A stretch of 64,000 bases of DNA from Acidobacteriaceae bacterium (lineage in GTDB: Bacteria > Acidobacteriota > Terriglobia > Bryobacterales > Bryobacteraceae): assembly GCA_019240405.1 (NCBI GenBank), contig JAFAYL010000056.1:1-64000 (forward strand). Direction: 5' to 3'. Positions 8,503 through 16,902 of this stretch are shown piece by piece (the stretch's first letter is position 1; every line of letters begins with the position of its first letter). The notes beneath the pieces are model-generated. The model saw only the letters and a list, made by a program, of their open reading frames with translations. It made no database searches and had not been told where the DNA came from. The position numbers and the translations under genes were made by a program.

Positions 8503-10173
8503 TTACTTCCAACTGATCTGAATCAGCGACACAGCTTCGGAGGGCAAAGAAAACCGGAGCGCTTCTGCCGATTTCCGATCCGTCCAGATTGGAGAAGTCA
8601 GGGTCTGCAACTGCCCGGCACTTTCGAGTTGCGCCTGTTCCTGTTCAGTCGGTTGTTGGGGCGAGCCTATTTGCTGCCATAGTGTGTATGAGTTGCTGTG
8701 CTGCTGGTCGATGCGATAGTGCCGGAGCAGCACCCGGCCCGCCTTTTCAGGTATTCCCGAGACGTTCAGTTGGATTTCAGCCGACGGAACTGGTTTATCC
8801 TGATCACGGTAATTCCAGATCAAAACAGTGACGTCGTGATCTGATTTTGCGGCGAGCGCATCGATGTCGGCCGGCCCCGAAACGCCGCCGTTCACGATAG
8901 CATCCGCAGGGAGGGCAGCCGTGCTGTCCGCTTTCACTCGCACGCCGGTCATCAATCCTGCCATACGAAAGAAATTCAGAACTGGCTTGTCGATCCCGTT
9001 AGTTGCCAAGGAGCGAAAGCCATCAAAGTAAGGCTGATCTTCGAACTCGAATGCCCAAGTGAGAACTCCCTGCAAGTTTACTCCGTGTTCATGAGCGAGT
9101 TCCAGGATTGTTTTATAGGCAGCAGCTTCGTAGGCGGCATACAGCGTGCCATTGCGATAGGCGTTCTGGGGGTAGACGCGCGCCGAACAAGCGGCGCAGC
9201 CTTCCGGGTCCGCTTCGCTCAGCACAACTGGAAGATGCGCGAATTGGGGAAACGAATGAACGATCGCGAAACCGCTGGCTGCATCGCTCATTTCGTATGA
9301 GATTCCCATGATGTCCTGGCTGTTGACGACTCGAGGCCGCCCCTTCGCGTGGAAGCTAACGAAGTCGAGAGGCGATCCTTGTCGGCCCGTGGCGTAATTC
9401 CTTCCTGTTGCGCAGTGCTGCAGAAACTCCCGCAAGAAATCAGCGGCGTGCGATTCTGCAGGACCGGTAGATGCTGGGCCACCCACGCGAGCGGCGGGCA
9501 GTGCTCGTTTAACCGCATCGACGGTGTAGTCGTAGAGCTTATCGTAGTCCTCCGGCGTGCCGTGCCAATAGCCGATGTTCGGCTCGTTCCAAACCTCCCA
9601 GTCCCATTTCTCCACTTCAGCTTTCCCGTACTTCTCGACCGAGTGCCGGACCCAGCGGTAGATCAAATCAGCCCACTTCTCGTAGTTCTTGGGCGGGTAC
9701 GTCCAGCCAATGTAGTAGTTATCGTTTCTGGCGCCGGGTATCCAAGTGGGCGTGTAGGGCTCCGGGCGTGTTGACAAAGCTTGCGGCATGAACCCGATCT
9801 CGACAAATGCACTAACACCGGCGTCAACATAAGTGCCTAGGATCTTGTCGACGACCGTCCAGTTGTAGATAGGTTTGCCGGCGCTGTCTTCCGTGTAGGC
9901 GTTTGTGGATCCGAATTTCAAGCCGCCTTTGCCGTCGCCGGTTACCAGCAGGAAGTGCGTGCGAATGTGCACTGGCGCCTCGCTGAGTTCCGCGAGTTCC
10001 CTGATGAGTTTTTGACCGTTACGTGCGTACGTGTAATTGGCCTCGTCGTAACCGAAATAAGCCCAGGATCGAGGAGCCGGACCGGCCTCAGCACCCGCAT
10101 TCACGTAGATTCTTGCCGCCTCCGGGAAAGCAAACACCGGCAGCAGAAACAGGACGGCAAGTCTCGTTTTCAT
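8503..10173 (-). CDS. Secreted glycoside hydrolase, family 39-like (beta-xylosidase/iduronidase type)
   Basis: The 556-residue protein begins with a signal peptide (MKTRLAVLFLLPVFAFPEA). The GH39/clan GH-A signature WEVWNEPNIGYWHGT lies at about 192-206, with Glu197 as the predicted acid/base. Glu320 in VVLSEADPEG is the likely nucleophile. The segments RVGGPAS and FVSFHAKG also fit GH39. The substrate would be a xylan or glycosaminoglycan-like plant or microbial polysaccharide, but specificity cannot be read from sequence. The open frame extends 63 codons further upstream, but that part would overlap the divergent xthA and precede the signal peptide, so ATG at 10171-10173 is preferred. It stands alone, with no SusCD or transport genes nearby. 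Confidence 0.85.
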   Translation of the reverse strand: MKTRLAVLFLLPVFAFPEAARIYVNAGAEAGPAPRSWAYFGYDEANYTYARNGQKLIRELAELSEAPVHIRTHFLLVTGDGKGGLKFGSTNAYTEDSAGKPIYNWTVVDKILGTYVDAGVSAFVEIGFMPQALSTRPEPYTPTWIPGARNDNYYIGWTYPPKNYEKWADLIYRWVRHSVEKYGKAEVEKWDWEVWNEPNIGYWHGTPEDYDKLYDYTVDAVKRALPAARVGGPASTGPAESHAADFLREFLQHCATGRNYATGRQGSPLDFVSFHAKGRPRVVNSQDIMGISYEMSDAASGFAIVHSFPQFAHLPVVLSEADPEGCAACSARVYPQNAYRNGTLYAAYEAAAYKTILELAHEHGVNLQGVLTWAFEFEDQPYFDGFRSLATNGIDKPVLNFFRMAGLMTGVRVKADSTAALPADAIVNGGVSGPADIDALAAKSDHDVTVLIWNYRDQDKPVPSAEIQLNVSGIPEKAGRVLLRHYRIDQQHSNSYTLWQQIGSPQQPTEQEQAQLESAGQLQTLTSPIWTDRKSAEALRFSLPSEAVSLIQISWK

Positions 10174-10287
10174 CGTCAAGCCGCTGTGTGATTCGAAGAT
10201 CGAGGCACATGGCTGTTGTATCTCACTCCAATGATCGAAATTGGTTTGAGCCCTGGGTAGGAGATGATTTACTTCGAGACTTAGCCT

Positions 10288-11070
10288 ATGGTCATTGCCA
10301 GTTGGAATGTAAATTCGATTCGCGCGCGACTGGAACATGTGAGAAGGTGGCTCGCTGCGCACAATCCGGATATTTTGCTATTGCAGGAACTCAAAGCGGC
10401 GGAGTTTCCCGCAGAGTTATTTGGCCAGCTAGGATATCGAAGCGCGGCGGTTACGCAAAAGTCCTACAACGGCGTGGCCATCGTGTCTCGTTCCCCAATT
10501 GAGATCGTTTCGACAACGCTGATTGGTGACGAGGCGGATAGTCATGCGCGCTTCGTGGAAACTTTGATCAGCGGCATTCGCGTTGTCAATATCTACGCGC
10601 CGAATGGGAACCCGCCTGCCAGCGATAAGTTTCTTTACAAGCTGGCGTGGATGGATCGGCTGCTCCAACAACTGCAGATTTGGCTAAAAAACGAGATCCC
10701 GACGTTGGTGGGGGGCGACTTCAATGTCATTCCAGAGGACATCGATTGCCACAAACCTTCCTCCTGGATGCACGACGCGCTGTTTCAACCTGAGCCGCGG
10801 GCTCGCTATCGTGCGTTTCTCGGGCTAGGCTATACGGACGCGTTTCGTTCTTTGCATCCGGGCGAGACCGGCCAATTCACGTTTTGGGATTACTTCCGAA
10901 AAGCATTTGAGTACAACCGTGGCATTCGGATCGACCACCTTTTACTCTCCCCGAGATTAGCGCAGCGATTGGAGAGTTGCGAGATCGATAAGGCACCCCG
11001 AGCCATGGAGAAACCGTCGGACCACACGCCGATCGTTGCTCGATTGCGCCCCGCCATTGGGAACTCGTAA
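10288..11070 (+). CDS. xthA: Exodeoxyribonuclease III / AP endonuclease
   Basis: This enzyme cleaves DNA at abasic sites and trims 3' ends in base-excision repair. The 260-residue protein has all EEP-superfamily motifs: Asn8 in SWNVNSIRAR, metal ligand Glu34 in LLQELK, Tyr103 in NIYAPNG, Asp144/Asn146 in GGDFNV, and His246 in SDHTPI. Length matches bacterial ExoIII. It is divergent from the GH39 gene with a 114-nt gap that must hold both promoters, although none is clear. No strong Shine-Dalgarno precedes the ATG, but the N-terminus starts exactly where the family does. Confidence 0.95.
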   Translation: MVIASWNVNSIRARLEHVRRWLAAHNPDILLLQELKAAEFPAELFGQLGYRSAAVTQKSYNGVAIVSRSPIEIVSTTLIGDEADSHARFVETLISGIRVVNIYAPNGNPPASDKFLYKLAWMDRLLQQLQIWLKNEIPTLVGGDFNVIPEDIDCHKPSSWMHDALFQPEPRARYRAFLGLGYTDAFRSLHPGETGQFTFWDYFRKAFEYNRGIRIDHLLLSPRLAQRLESCEIDKAPRAMEKPSDHTPIVARLRPAIGNS

Positions 11071-11120
11071 TCTCTCGACACTCATTTTGAATATCAGTGC
11101 CTACGCCCTGTCATGCGAGT

Positions 11121-12218
11121 ATGTCTGAGCGCCTGCCGTTACCAGCCCTCTTGTCGCACGCATTGGTGGCGTTTACGATCGAATTCGACAACGAGTTCGA
11201 ACATCAGACACCCCATCGAACAACAAACCATGACCAGACACCAGGATCAACTTCCGTCCCATGGCTCGTCTCCATGGCGATGTGGATCAAGTTTATGCGA
11301 TTCGTGCCGGATGACGGGACGGCGATTCGGGACTTGCTGCGGCGCGCTGCCCTAAAGAGCAAAGAAGCGAAAGTCTGGTTGACCCGGATGAGCAAATGGT
11401 GGGGCTACGTTGCCGTCGACCGAAGTGCATCAGATCATCCGCTGGATTGGATCGTCCGGCCCACGGCTGGCGGCAAGAAGGCTTTACGGGTATGGCGGCC
11501 TCTAACCGGCATCATTGAAGAGCGTTGGGGGGAGCGGTTTGGGAACGATACAGTCGCCGAGCTTCGCCGATCATTGCAATTGCTGGCCCGACAACTGAAC
11601 CGGAACCTTCCAGATTATCTTCCGATTCTGGGGTACGAAATGATGAGCGAGGGGCCCGAATCCGACCCGCCCAGCCCTAATGCAACTGCTTTGCCGGGTG
11701 AATTCACGCTGCCCATACTCATGTCGAAGGTTCTTTTGGCCTTCGCCCTTGAGTTCGAGCGAGAGTCCGGGCAGTCGCTCGCAATCGCCGCCAACGTTTT
11801 GCGACTGGCAGGCGACGAAGGTACCCGCGTTCGCGACCTGCCTCTCTTATCGGGTGTATCCAAAGAAGCCATTGCAATGGCGGTAAAACGCCTGCAGGAG
11901 CGCGGCTTCGCTGTCGTCGAGCCGAGCCAACAGAACCCCCGGGCAAAGGTACTCATTCTCACGGCTAAGGGAAAGGACGCGCGCAACACATACCGCCGGC
12001 TGGTCTGGACAGTCGAGCAGCGTTGGGAAGCCAAATTCGGCTCGCATGTTATCAATCTGAGGCAGTCGCTAGAGCGCCTCGCCGGCGAATCGGGGTCCCT
12101 ATTCTACAGTGGACTAGAGCCTTATCCCGACGGCTGGAGAGCGTCGCTACGCAGGCCAGAGACGCTCCCTCACTATCCGATGGTTTTGCACCGCGGTGGT
12201 TTCCCGGACGGCAGTTGA
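11121..12218 (+). CDS. Protein with two tandem MarR-like winged-helix domains
   Basis: The roughly 365-residue protein is an internal duplication. Segments LPALLSHALVAFTIEFDNEF and LPILMSKVLLAFALEFERES align, as do DDGTAIRDLLRRAALKSKEA and DEGTRVRDLPLLSGVSKEAI, then EERWGERFG and EQRWEAKFG. The second unit has a standard MarR-like winged helix-turn-helix (LSGVSKEAIAMAVKRLQERGFAV, wing with VLILTAKGK). In the first unit the recognition helix is diverged (ALKSKEAKVWLTRMSKWWG). One chain could thus mimic a MarR dimer. A GTG at 11097 would add eight residues; ATG at 11121 is preferred because the duplication boundary begins just after it. It follows xthA by about 50 nt on the same strand. The ligand and target are unknown. 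Confidence 0.75.
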   Translation: MSERLPLPALLSHALVAFTIEFDNEFEHQTPHRTTNHDQTPGSTSVPWLVSMAMWIKFMRFVPDDGTAIRDLLRRAALKSKEAKVWLTRMSKWWGYVAVDRSASDHPLDWIVRPTAGGKKALRVWRPLTGIIEERWGERFGNDTVAELRRSLQLLARQLNRNLPDYLPILGYEMMSEGPESDPPSPNATALPGEFTLPILMSKVLLAFALEFERESGQSLAIAANVLRLAGDEGTRVRDLPLLSGVSKEAIAMAVKRLQERGFAVVEPSQQNPRAKVLILTAKGKDARNTYRRLVWTVEQRWEAKFGSHVINLRQSLERLAGESGSLFYSGLEPYPDGWRASLRRPETLPHYPMVLHRGGFPDGS

Positions 12219-12529
12219 GGGGATGATTCGGCGGACAGATCCTTGATCACGTGTCAAATGGAAGTAAAGCTATTTCGCGCTCAACTTCGCGGAAAACGGT
12301 GCGTTCCGTCGATGTGACGTGTTCCGGAGCGGTTGTCGGCTATCCGGCCTGCCCTCGAGAGATCTCCAGTAAGCGCACCTCTCTCACATCTCGCTCGCCG
12401 AACGCCCCGACCGCATTCACAAAACTCCTAAAAGTTTCTTCTCCTTGAAAACAAACGCCCATCGAATCTCAGGTCGTTCTGTTTCGCCGGGCCTGAATGC
12501 TAGATTCTGCTCCGAAGGAGCAACTATCT
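12219..12529. other. Intergenic region without a supported gene
   Basis: About 310 nt lie between the winged-helix gene and the next gene. A short plus-strand frame opens at GTG 12251 but has no ribosome site and atypical composition. On the minus strand a 30-odd-codon stretch (around 12350-12445, reading VNAVGAFGERDVREVRLLE) looks protein-like but ends in a stop and lacks a clear start; it could be a gene remnant. No promoter or terminator is convincing except the Shine-Dalgarno at 12515-12520 for the following gene. Confidence 0.4.
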
Positions 12530-13147
12530 ATGTCTACGCCAGCTCAGATCACCGCGAATCGCGCCAATGCGCAACATTCCTCGGGTCCCAAAACGCCCGA
12601 AGGGAAAGCCATTTCCTCGCGCAACAATTTTCAGTGGGGTTTCTGCGGCCGCTTCACCGTCCTTCCCTGCGAATCCCAACAAGAATTCGACGAACTCAAG
12701 GCTGCGCTCCGCAACGAGCACCAGCCCGCCACTCCGACCGAAACCATCTTGGTCGACAAAATGGCCGAGCATCACTGGCTCACCCGCCGCGCTCTCCGAT
12801 TGCAGAATGCCGCTTTGGCCGAAGCCGATGACAAAAGCTTCGCGCTGTTCCTTCGCTATCAGACCACGAATGACCGCGCCTTCCACCGCTGCCTCAATGA
12901 CCTCGTAAAGCTCAGAGCCGAAAAGCGCAAACAGGAAATTGGCTTCGAATCGCAGCGTCGCAAGAACGACGAGCTTGCCCTCAGACAAGCCATCGAACAA
13001 CGCAAGCAGGACACCCACCGATGGGATATTTTGCTCGCGCAGGCCAAAGTCGACAACCAGGTTCTACAAAACATCCACTTGGAAACTCCCGAACATCGCA
13101 TCACGGTCACGCCCCAGCGCATCATCGCCGTAGAAAACGCTGCCTAA
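12530..13147 (+). CDS. Uncharacterised protein with GPKTPEGK N-terminal motif (lineage-specific family)
   Basis: The 205-residue soluble protein starts MSTPAQITANRANAQHSSGP followed by KTPEGKAISSRNN. This N-terminal block, (A)NRxNAxxSxGPKTPEGKxxSxxN, is one I associate with a multi-copy family in Acidobacteria and relatives; its function is not known to me. The rest is helical and charged with coiled-coil potential at about 125-175 (LRAEKRKQEIGFESQRRKND). ATG 12530 is chosen because AAGGAG (12515-12520) sits 9 nt upstream; an in-frame ATG at 12497 has no such site. The stop is followed 11 nt later by hairpin repeat copy 2. Confidence 0.7.
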   Translation: MSTPAQITANRANAQHSSGPKTPEGKAISSRNNFQWGFCGRFTVLPCESQQEFDELKAALRNEHQPATPTETILVDKMAEHHWLTRRALRLQNAALAEADDKSFALFLRYQTTNDRAFHRCLNDLVKLRAEKRKQEIGFESQRRKNDELALRQAIEQRKQDTHRWDILLAQAKVDNQVLQNIHLETPEHRITVTPQRIIAVENAA

Positions 13148-13154
13148 GAATCGG

Positions 13155-13187
13155 GTGGCGCAGACCATCGGGGTTCGTGGTCTGCGA
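13155..13187. repeat. Intergenic hairpin repeat, copy 2
   Basis: A perfect 9-bp inverted repeat (CGCAGACCA at 13159-13167, TGGTCTGCG at 13178-13186) with a 10-nt loop. It matches copy 1 (2751-2783) in entry sequence, stem length, loop length and position just after a stop codon. The one stem difference is a G:C to A:T swap that is compensated on the other arm, which points to selection for the structure or to independent palindromic copies of one element. No insertion-sequence ends were seen beside it. Confidence 0.6.
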
Positions 13188-13360
13188 ATCGACGCCCTTC
13201 TGCCCAATTATTCGACAGGTCCAGCCAAGTCACGCAGTATCTGCTCGCGACTCAGCCCTGCGCCATTCACAAGTCCGCCGTGGGACGATATGCACTTTCA
13301 TTTCAGCTAGATATCTTGCGCCGAGTGCATAACGCCGCAGCAGCATGCCCACACTCGGGC

Positions 13361-13867
13361 ATGGATCAAAAGAATAGAAAATCCGCGCGCAAAGCAAGTC
13401 AGTCTAAATCTGCCAAGCAGCCGAAGAGTCCGGACCAAAACGTATTTCAAGGACAAAATTATCCGAAGAAGAGCCGCAAGCTCGTGATTCTCAATCAATG
13501 GATTGAAATCGAGGTCGAGGACGGGCAAACGATCACCACGTTGTATCCTTCCAACGAGCAACTGATCAAGGAAGGAAAAGCCATGCTCCCACCCCCGGAC
13601 CTGGTGTATCGCCGTCTGAATTTTTCGACGTGCGTTCCGCCCGAATACCGCTGGGCGACCAGGAATCCTGAAGCATGGGAACGAGGCGGGACTGGAATTC
13701 AACGCATGACAGTCGACACGTGGCTAAAGGTCATCGAGCAGGAGAAGGCGCTTGGTACCGGTCACGTGGGTCCCACTGGAGCGGGCACTTTGCCGCGCCC
13801 TGCCGAGCACGGCGAGTGCGAATGCGAGGTTTGCCGGCGCAATCAGGTGAAGTCAAGTGAGAACTGA
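13361..13867 (+). CDS. Uncharacterised small protein with C-terminal Cys motif
   Basis: The protein of about 168 residues starts with a very basic, disordered stretch (DQKNRKSARKASQSKSAKQ). A mixed region (RKLVILNQWIEIEVEDGQTITTLYPSNEQL) follows, and the chain ends with GECECEVCRRNQ, a CxCxxC cluster that might bind metal. No known family was recognised. The frame opens at 13280, but ATG 13361 is preferred because the upstream 27 codons have poor coding character and lie in the region following the hairpin repeat. The predicted ribosome site is weak in either case. It precedes the DUF1385-prfA-prmC cluster with a 43-nt gap that holds a promoter-like -10. Confidence 0.55.
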   Translation: MDQKNRKSARKASQSKSAKQPKSPDQNVFQGQNYPKKSRKLVILNQWIEIEVEDGQTITTLYPSNEQLIKEGKAMLPPPDLVYRRLNFSTCVPPEYRWATRNPEAWERGGTGIQRMTVDTWLKVIEQEKALGTGHVGPTGAGTLPRPAEHGECECEVCRRNQVKSSEN

Positions 13868-13892
13868 TCGAACACCCTCATTTGGCTATAAT
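13864..13892 (+). promoter_or_regulatory. Candidate sigma-70 promoter for the DUF1385-prfA-prmC operon
   Basis: A perfect TATAAT (13887-13892) lies 18 nt before the TTG start of the DUF1385 gene. A weak -35 (CTGATC, 13864-13869) is 17 nt upstream of it. The predicted transcript would start near 13899 with a leader of about 12 nt including GGGAGA. The -35 is poor, so the call rests on the -10 and its position. Confidence 0.4.
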
Positions 13893-13910
13893 ACGTAGGG
13901 AGATCCCTTC

Positions 13911-14900
13911 TTGAACGTGCGCGGATTTGTGCGTCTTTTCACGCACATACAATTACTGCCTATCCTCGAAAATGGAGAGGAGACTACCCTGGTTGGCGGT
14001 CAGGCCGTCATGGAAGGCGTGATGATGCGCTCGCCTCAAAGCTATTGCGTGGCAGTGCGCAAAGCGACCGGCGAAATCGTTACAGAAGAGAGTCCCCTGC
14101 CCCGCTTATCCGAGCGATACCCAATTTTCAAATTACCAGTGCTCCGCGGCTTGGGAACACTCGGGCAAGCGATGTGGCTGGGCATGAAAGCGCTGAGGTT
14201 TTCTGCCGAATGCGCTCTCGATGCGAAGGCGGCTCCCTCGGCCAACCCGGCACGTAAGGAAGTCTCATCCTGGACAATGGGTCTGAACATACTGTTCTCC
14301 TTAACCTTCTTCATCGCTTTATATAAATTCGTTCCACTGTATCTCGCTACCCTGCTCGGAAAAGCATTTCCCACCATCGGCAGCCGTTTCGCTATTAACA
14401 TGACCGATGGCGTACTTCGCATCGCGATTTTCCTCGGCTTCCTGTACTTGCTATCTCGCATGAAAGACATTCATCGCGTCTTCGAGTATCACGGCGCCGA
14501 GCACCGGGTCGTATTTAATTTCGAATCCGGGCAGGCCGTCACGGTTGAGAACGCTCAACGATTTGTCACCTGGCACCCGCGTTGCGGCACTAGCTTTTTG
14601 ATGGTCGTAATGATCATTTCCATGATCGTTTACGCGTTTCTCCCGTTCGATAATTTCGGGCTGAAGCTTGTCTCTCGCATAGCCTTGCTACCCCTGATCG
14701 CTGGCGCAAGCTATGAACTCATTCGCTTCGCAGCGAAGCATCAACGCGGTTTGATGGCCGTACTCACTCGGCCCGGTCTTTGGCTGCAGCGCGTCACAAC
14801 CCAGCCCCCGTCAGATGCTCAGACGGAAGTGGCAATTCACGCGTTAGAACGAGCAATGGAACTCGAACGCGAACAAGGGGGCGTGCTGGTTATCGCCTAA
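13911..14900 (+). CDS. DUF1385 (YqhQ-type) membrane protein
   Basis: The 329-residue protein carries the defining DUF1385 N-terminal motif VGGQAVMEGVMMRSP (about residues 27-41). Transmembrane helices follow at about 122-145 and 160-183. Then come the conserved EYHGAEHRVVFNFE and HPRCGTSFL motifs, and two more membrane helices at about 229-245 and 250-270. The biochemical role is unknown; the His/Glu/Cys-rich motifs hint at metal binding. In many bacteria this gene sits next to prfA and prmC, as here, and it ends directly against the ATG of prfA. The start is TTG with GGGAGA 7-8 nt upstream; an alternative GTG lies two codons later. Confidence 0.9.
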   Translation: MNVRGFVRLFTHIQLLPILENGEETTLVGGQAVMEGVMMRSPQSYCVAVRKATGEIVTEESPLPRLSERYPIFKLPVLRGLGTLGQAMWLGMKALRFSAECALDAKAAPSANPARKEVSSWTMGLNILFSLTFFIALYKFVPLYLATLLGKAFPTIGSRFAINMTDGVLRIAIFLGFLYLLSRMKDIHRVFEYHGAEHRVVFNFESGQAVTVENAQRFVTWHPRCGTSFLMVVMIISMIVYAFLPFDNFGLKLVSRIALLPLIAGASYELIRFAAKHQRGLMAVLTRPGLWLQRVTTQPPSDAQTEVAIHALERAMELEREQGGVLVIA

Positions 14901-16010
14901 ATGGCAATAATCCTGGACGCCGACGCTCTCATGCAATATCAAGATCGCCTGAACGAAACAGAGGCGCGTTATAACGAGCTCACAGCGCGCATGGCAGATC
15001 CGGCCGTGATCAACGACGCCGAGCAATATCGCAAAATAGCGAAAGCGCAAAGCGAACTCACTGAGCTGGTTTCTAAGTACCAGGAATGGAAGAGAGCGCA
15101 GCAAGAGCTCGAGGACGCGCGGGCCATGCTCGCCGAGAGCGATATCGAGCTTCGGCAAATGGCTGAGGCGGAAATACTGCGGCTTGAGCCACAGGTCGCA
15201 TCTATCGAAGAAAATCTGCAGGTTCTTCTTTTGCCCAAAGATCCCAACGATGAAAAAGATGTCGTGGTCGAGATCCGAAAGGGCGCCGGTGGCGACGAAG
15301 CATCTCTGTTTGCTGCGGAAGTCTTTCGGATGTACGCCCGTTATGCCGAAGAGCAGGGATGGCGTGTCGAGGTAACTTCGCTCAGCGAGTCTTCCGTCGG
15401 CGGCCTGAACGAGGTCATCGCGCTGATCAGTGGAAACAAGGTTTATAGCCGACTAAAGTACGAGAGCGGCGTGCATCGCGTGCAGCGCGTGCCGGCGACC
15501 GAAACCCAGGGGCGCGTTCACACCTCAACCATTACCGTCGTCGTCATGCCTGAAGCTGATGAAGTGGATGTGCAGATCGACCCGAAGGACTTGCGTATCG
15601 ATACGTTTTGCTCATCCGGCCCCGGCGGGCAATCGGTCAATACGACATATTCGGCGGTTCGAATTACGCATTTGCCCACCAACACCGTCGTTTCCTGCCA
15701 GGACGAGAAATCGCAAATTAAGAACCGCTCGAAGGCACTCCAGGTTCTTCGTTCCCGGCTCTACCAAATGGAGCTAGAAAAGCAGCTCGCGCAGATTGGC
15801 GCGGAACGTAAGAGCATGGTCGGCACGGGAGACCGCAGCGAAAAAATCCGAACGTACAACTTTCCGCAGAATCGGCTGACAGATCATCGAGTCGGGCTGA
15901 CATTACATCAACTCGATCTGATCATCGAAGGCCGCCTTCAGCCAGTTATCGACGCTCTGACAAGCTATTACCAGGCAGAGCGGCTGCGCGAGCAAGGCCG
16001 GGCAGCATAA
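14901..16010 (+). CDS. prfA: Peptide chain release factor 1
   Basis: RF1 recognises UAA and UAG stop codons and triggers peptide release at the ribosome. The 369-residue protein has the codon-recognition tripeptide PAT at about 198-200 ([17 protein letters not shown]), which marks RF1 rather than RF2. It also has the GGQ motif at 242-244 ([12 protein letters not shown]), whose Gln is methylated by PrmC. The ATG follows the stop codon of the DUF1385 gene without any spacer, so translation is probably coupled. prmC follows after 44 nt, placing the factor and its modifying enzyme in one operon. TGA is used as a stop codon by several genes here, so an RF2 must be encoded elsewhere. Confidence 0.97.
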   Translation: MAIILDADALMQYQDRLNETEARYNELTARMADPAVINDAEQYRKIAKAQSELTELVSKYQEWKRAQQELEDARAMLAESDIELRQMAEAEILRLEPQVASIEENLQVLLLPKDPNDEKDVVVEIRKGAGGDEASLFAAEVFRMYARYAEEQGWRVEVTSLSESSVGGLNEVIALISGNKVYSRLKYESGVHRVQRVPATETQGRVHTSTITVVVMPEADEVDVQIDPKDLRIDTFCSSGPGGQSVNTTYSAVRITHLPTNTVVSCQDEKSQIKNRSKALQVLRSRLYQMELEKQLAQIGAERKSMVGTGDRSEKIRTYNFPQNRLTDHRVGLTLHQLDLIIEGRLQPVIDALTSYYQAERLREQGRAA

Positions 16011-16054
16011 TCGAGAGATCGCGCCGGGCGGAAGCGCGCACCCACTTTCCGGCC

Positions 16055-16894
16055 GTGACGATTCAGACCGCTCTACTTCAGGGGGCCGAAATACTCGAGA
16101 AAGGCGCAATTTCCCCAGCGCGGCTTACAGCCGAGGTGTTGCTGTGCCACGCCATGCACTGCGAGCGGGCCTACCTTTATGCGCATTGCAATGACGATCT
16201 GACTCAACTCGGCTGGATTCATTACGGGCGCTACTTGCATGAGCGCCTCAAAGGAAAGCCGACCCAATACATCACACACCGGCAGGAATTCTTCGGTCGG
16301 GAATTCTATGTAAACCAGGATGTGTTGATTCCCCGTCCGGAAACCGAACATCTGGTTGAAGCAGCGCTGGCGTATCTCAAAGCCCATCCCCACGCCACCG
16401 CGCTTGATCTTGGAACGGGATCGGGAGCAATCGCCATCAGCCTCGCGATTGAAAGCCAAAGCCGGATTATCGCGTCGGATATCTCAATCCAGGCTCTTGC
16501 TGTAGCGAAACGCAATTGCGAAAAGCATCAAGCTCCGGTATCGCTTTTCGCAGGCGACCTGCTGGAGCCGGTCAGGCCGCGAAGCATCGACCTGCTCATT
16601 TCAAATCCTCCCTATGTACCTGGCGCGGACGCCGCGAATATGCAGCGCGAGGTTCGCGACTGGGAGCCCCACATCGCGCTATTTGCGGGCGATACTGGAT
16701 TTGAAATATACGAGCGGCTAATTCGCGGCTCGGAGTTGAACCTGAAGCGCGGCGGACGTTTGTTGATGGAATTAGGATACCGGTCGCTCGAAGGAGTTCG
16801 CGAGATGTTGACGCCGGCATGGAGTGACATCGAAGTGATTTCCGATCTTGCCGGGTTGCCGCGAGTCATCGGAGCGACCCTGCGGAGTTCATAA
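16055..16894 (+). CDS. prmC: Release factor glutamine methyltransferase PrmC
   Basis: PrmC transfers a methyl group from SAM to the glutamine of the GGQ motif in release factors. The 279-residue protein has an N-terminal helical domain (1-85), the SAM-binding loop DLGTGSG at 118-124 and the catalytic NPPY motif at 184-187 (LLISNPPYVPG). IPRPETEHLVE at about 92-102 is a further PrmC hallmark. The start is GTG at 16055; no ATG is available near the expected N-terminus. It is the third gene of the DUF1385-prfA-prmC group and is followed 8 nt later by dinB. Confidence 0.95.
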   Translation: MTIQTALLQGAEILEKGAISPARLTAEVLLCHAMHCERAYLYAHCNDDLTQLGWIHYGRYLHERLKGKPTQYITHRQEFFGREFYVNQDVLIPRPETEHLVEAALAYLKAHPHATALDLGTGSGAIAISLAIESQSRIIASDISIQALAVAKRNCEKHQAPVSLFAGDLLEPVRPRSIDLLISNPPYVPGADAANMQREVRDWEPHIALFAGDTGFEIYERLIRGSELNLKRGGRLLMELGYRSLEGVREMLTPAWSDIEVISDLAGLPRVIGATLRSS

Positions 16895-16902
16895 GGCGGG
16901 AA

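Noticed and set aside
12251-12448. A 65-codon plus-strand frame
   Set aside because: It is short and Ser/Arg-rich without a ribosome site; the opposite strand looks slightly more protein-like but is broken by stops, so neither was called.
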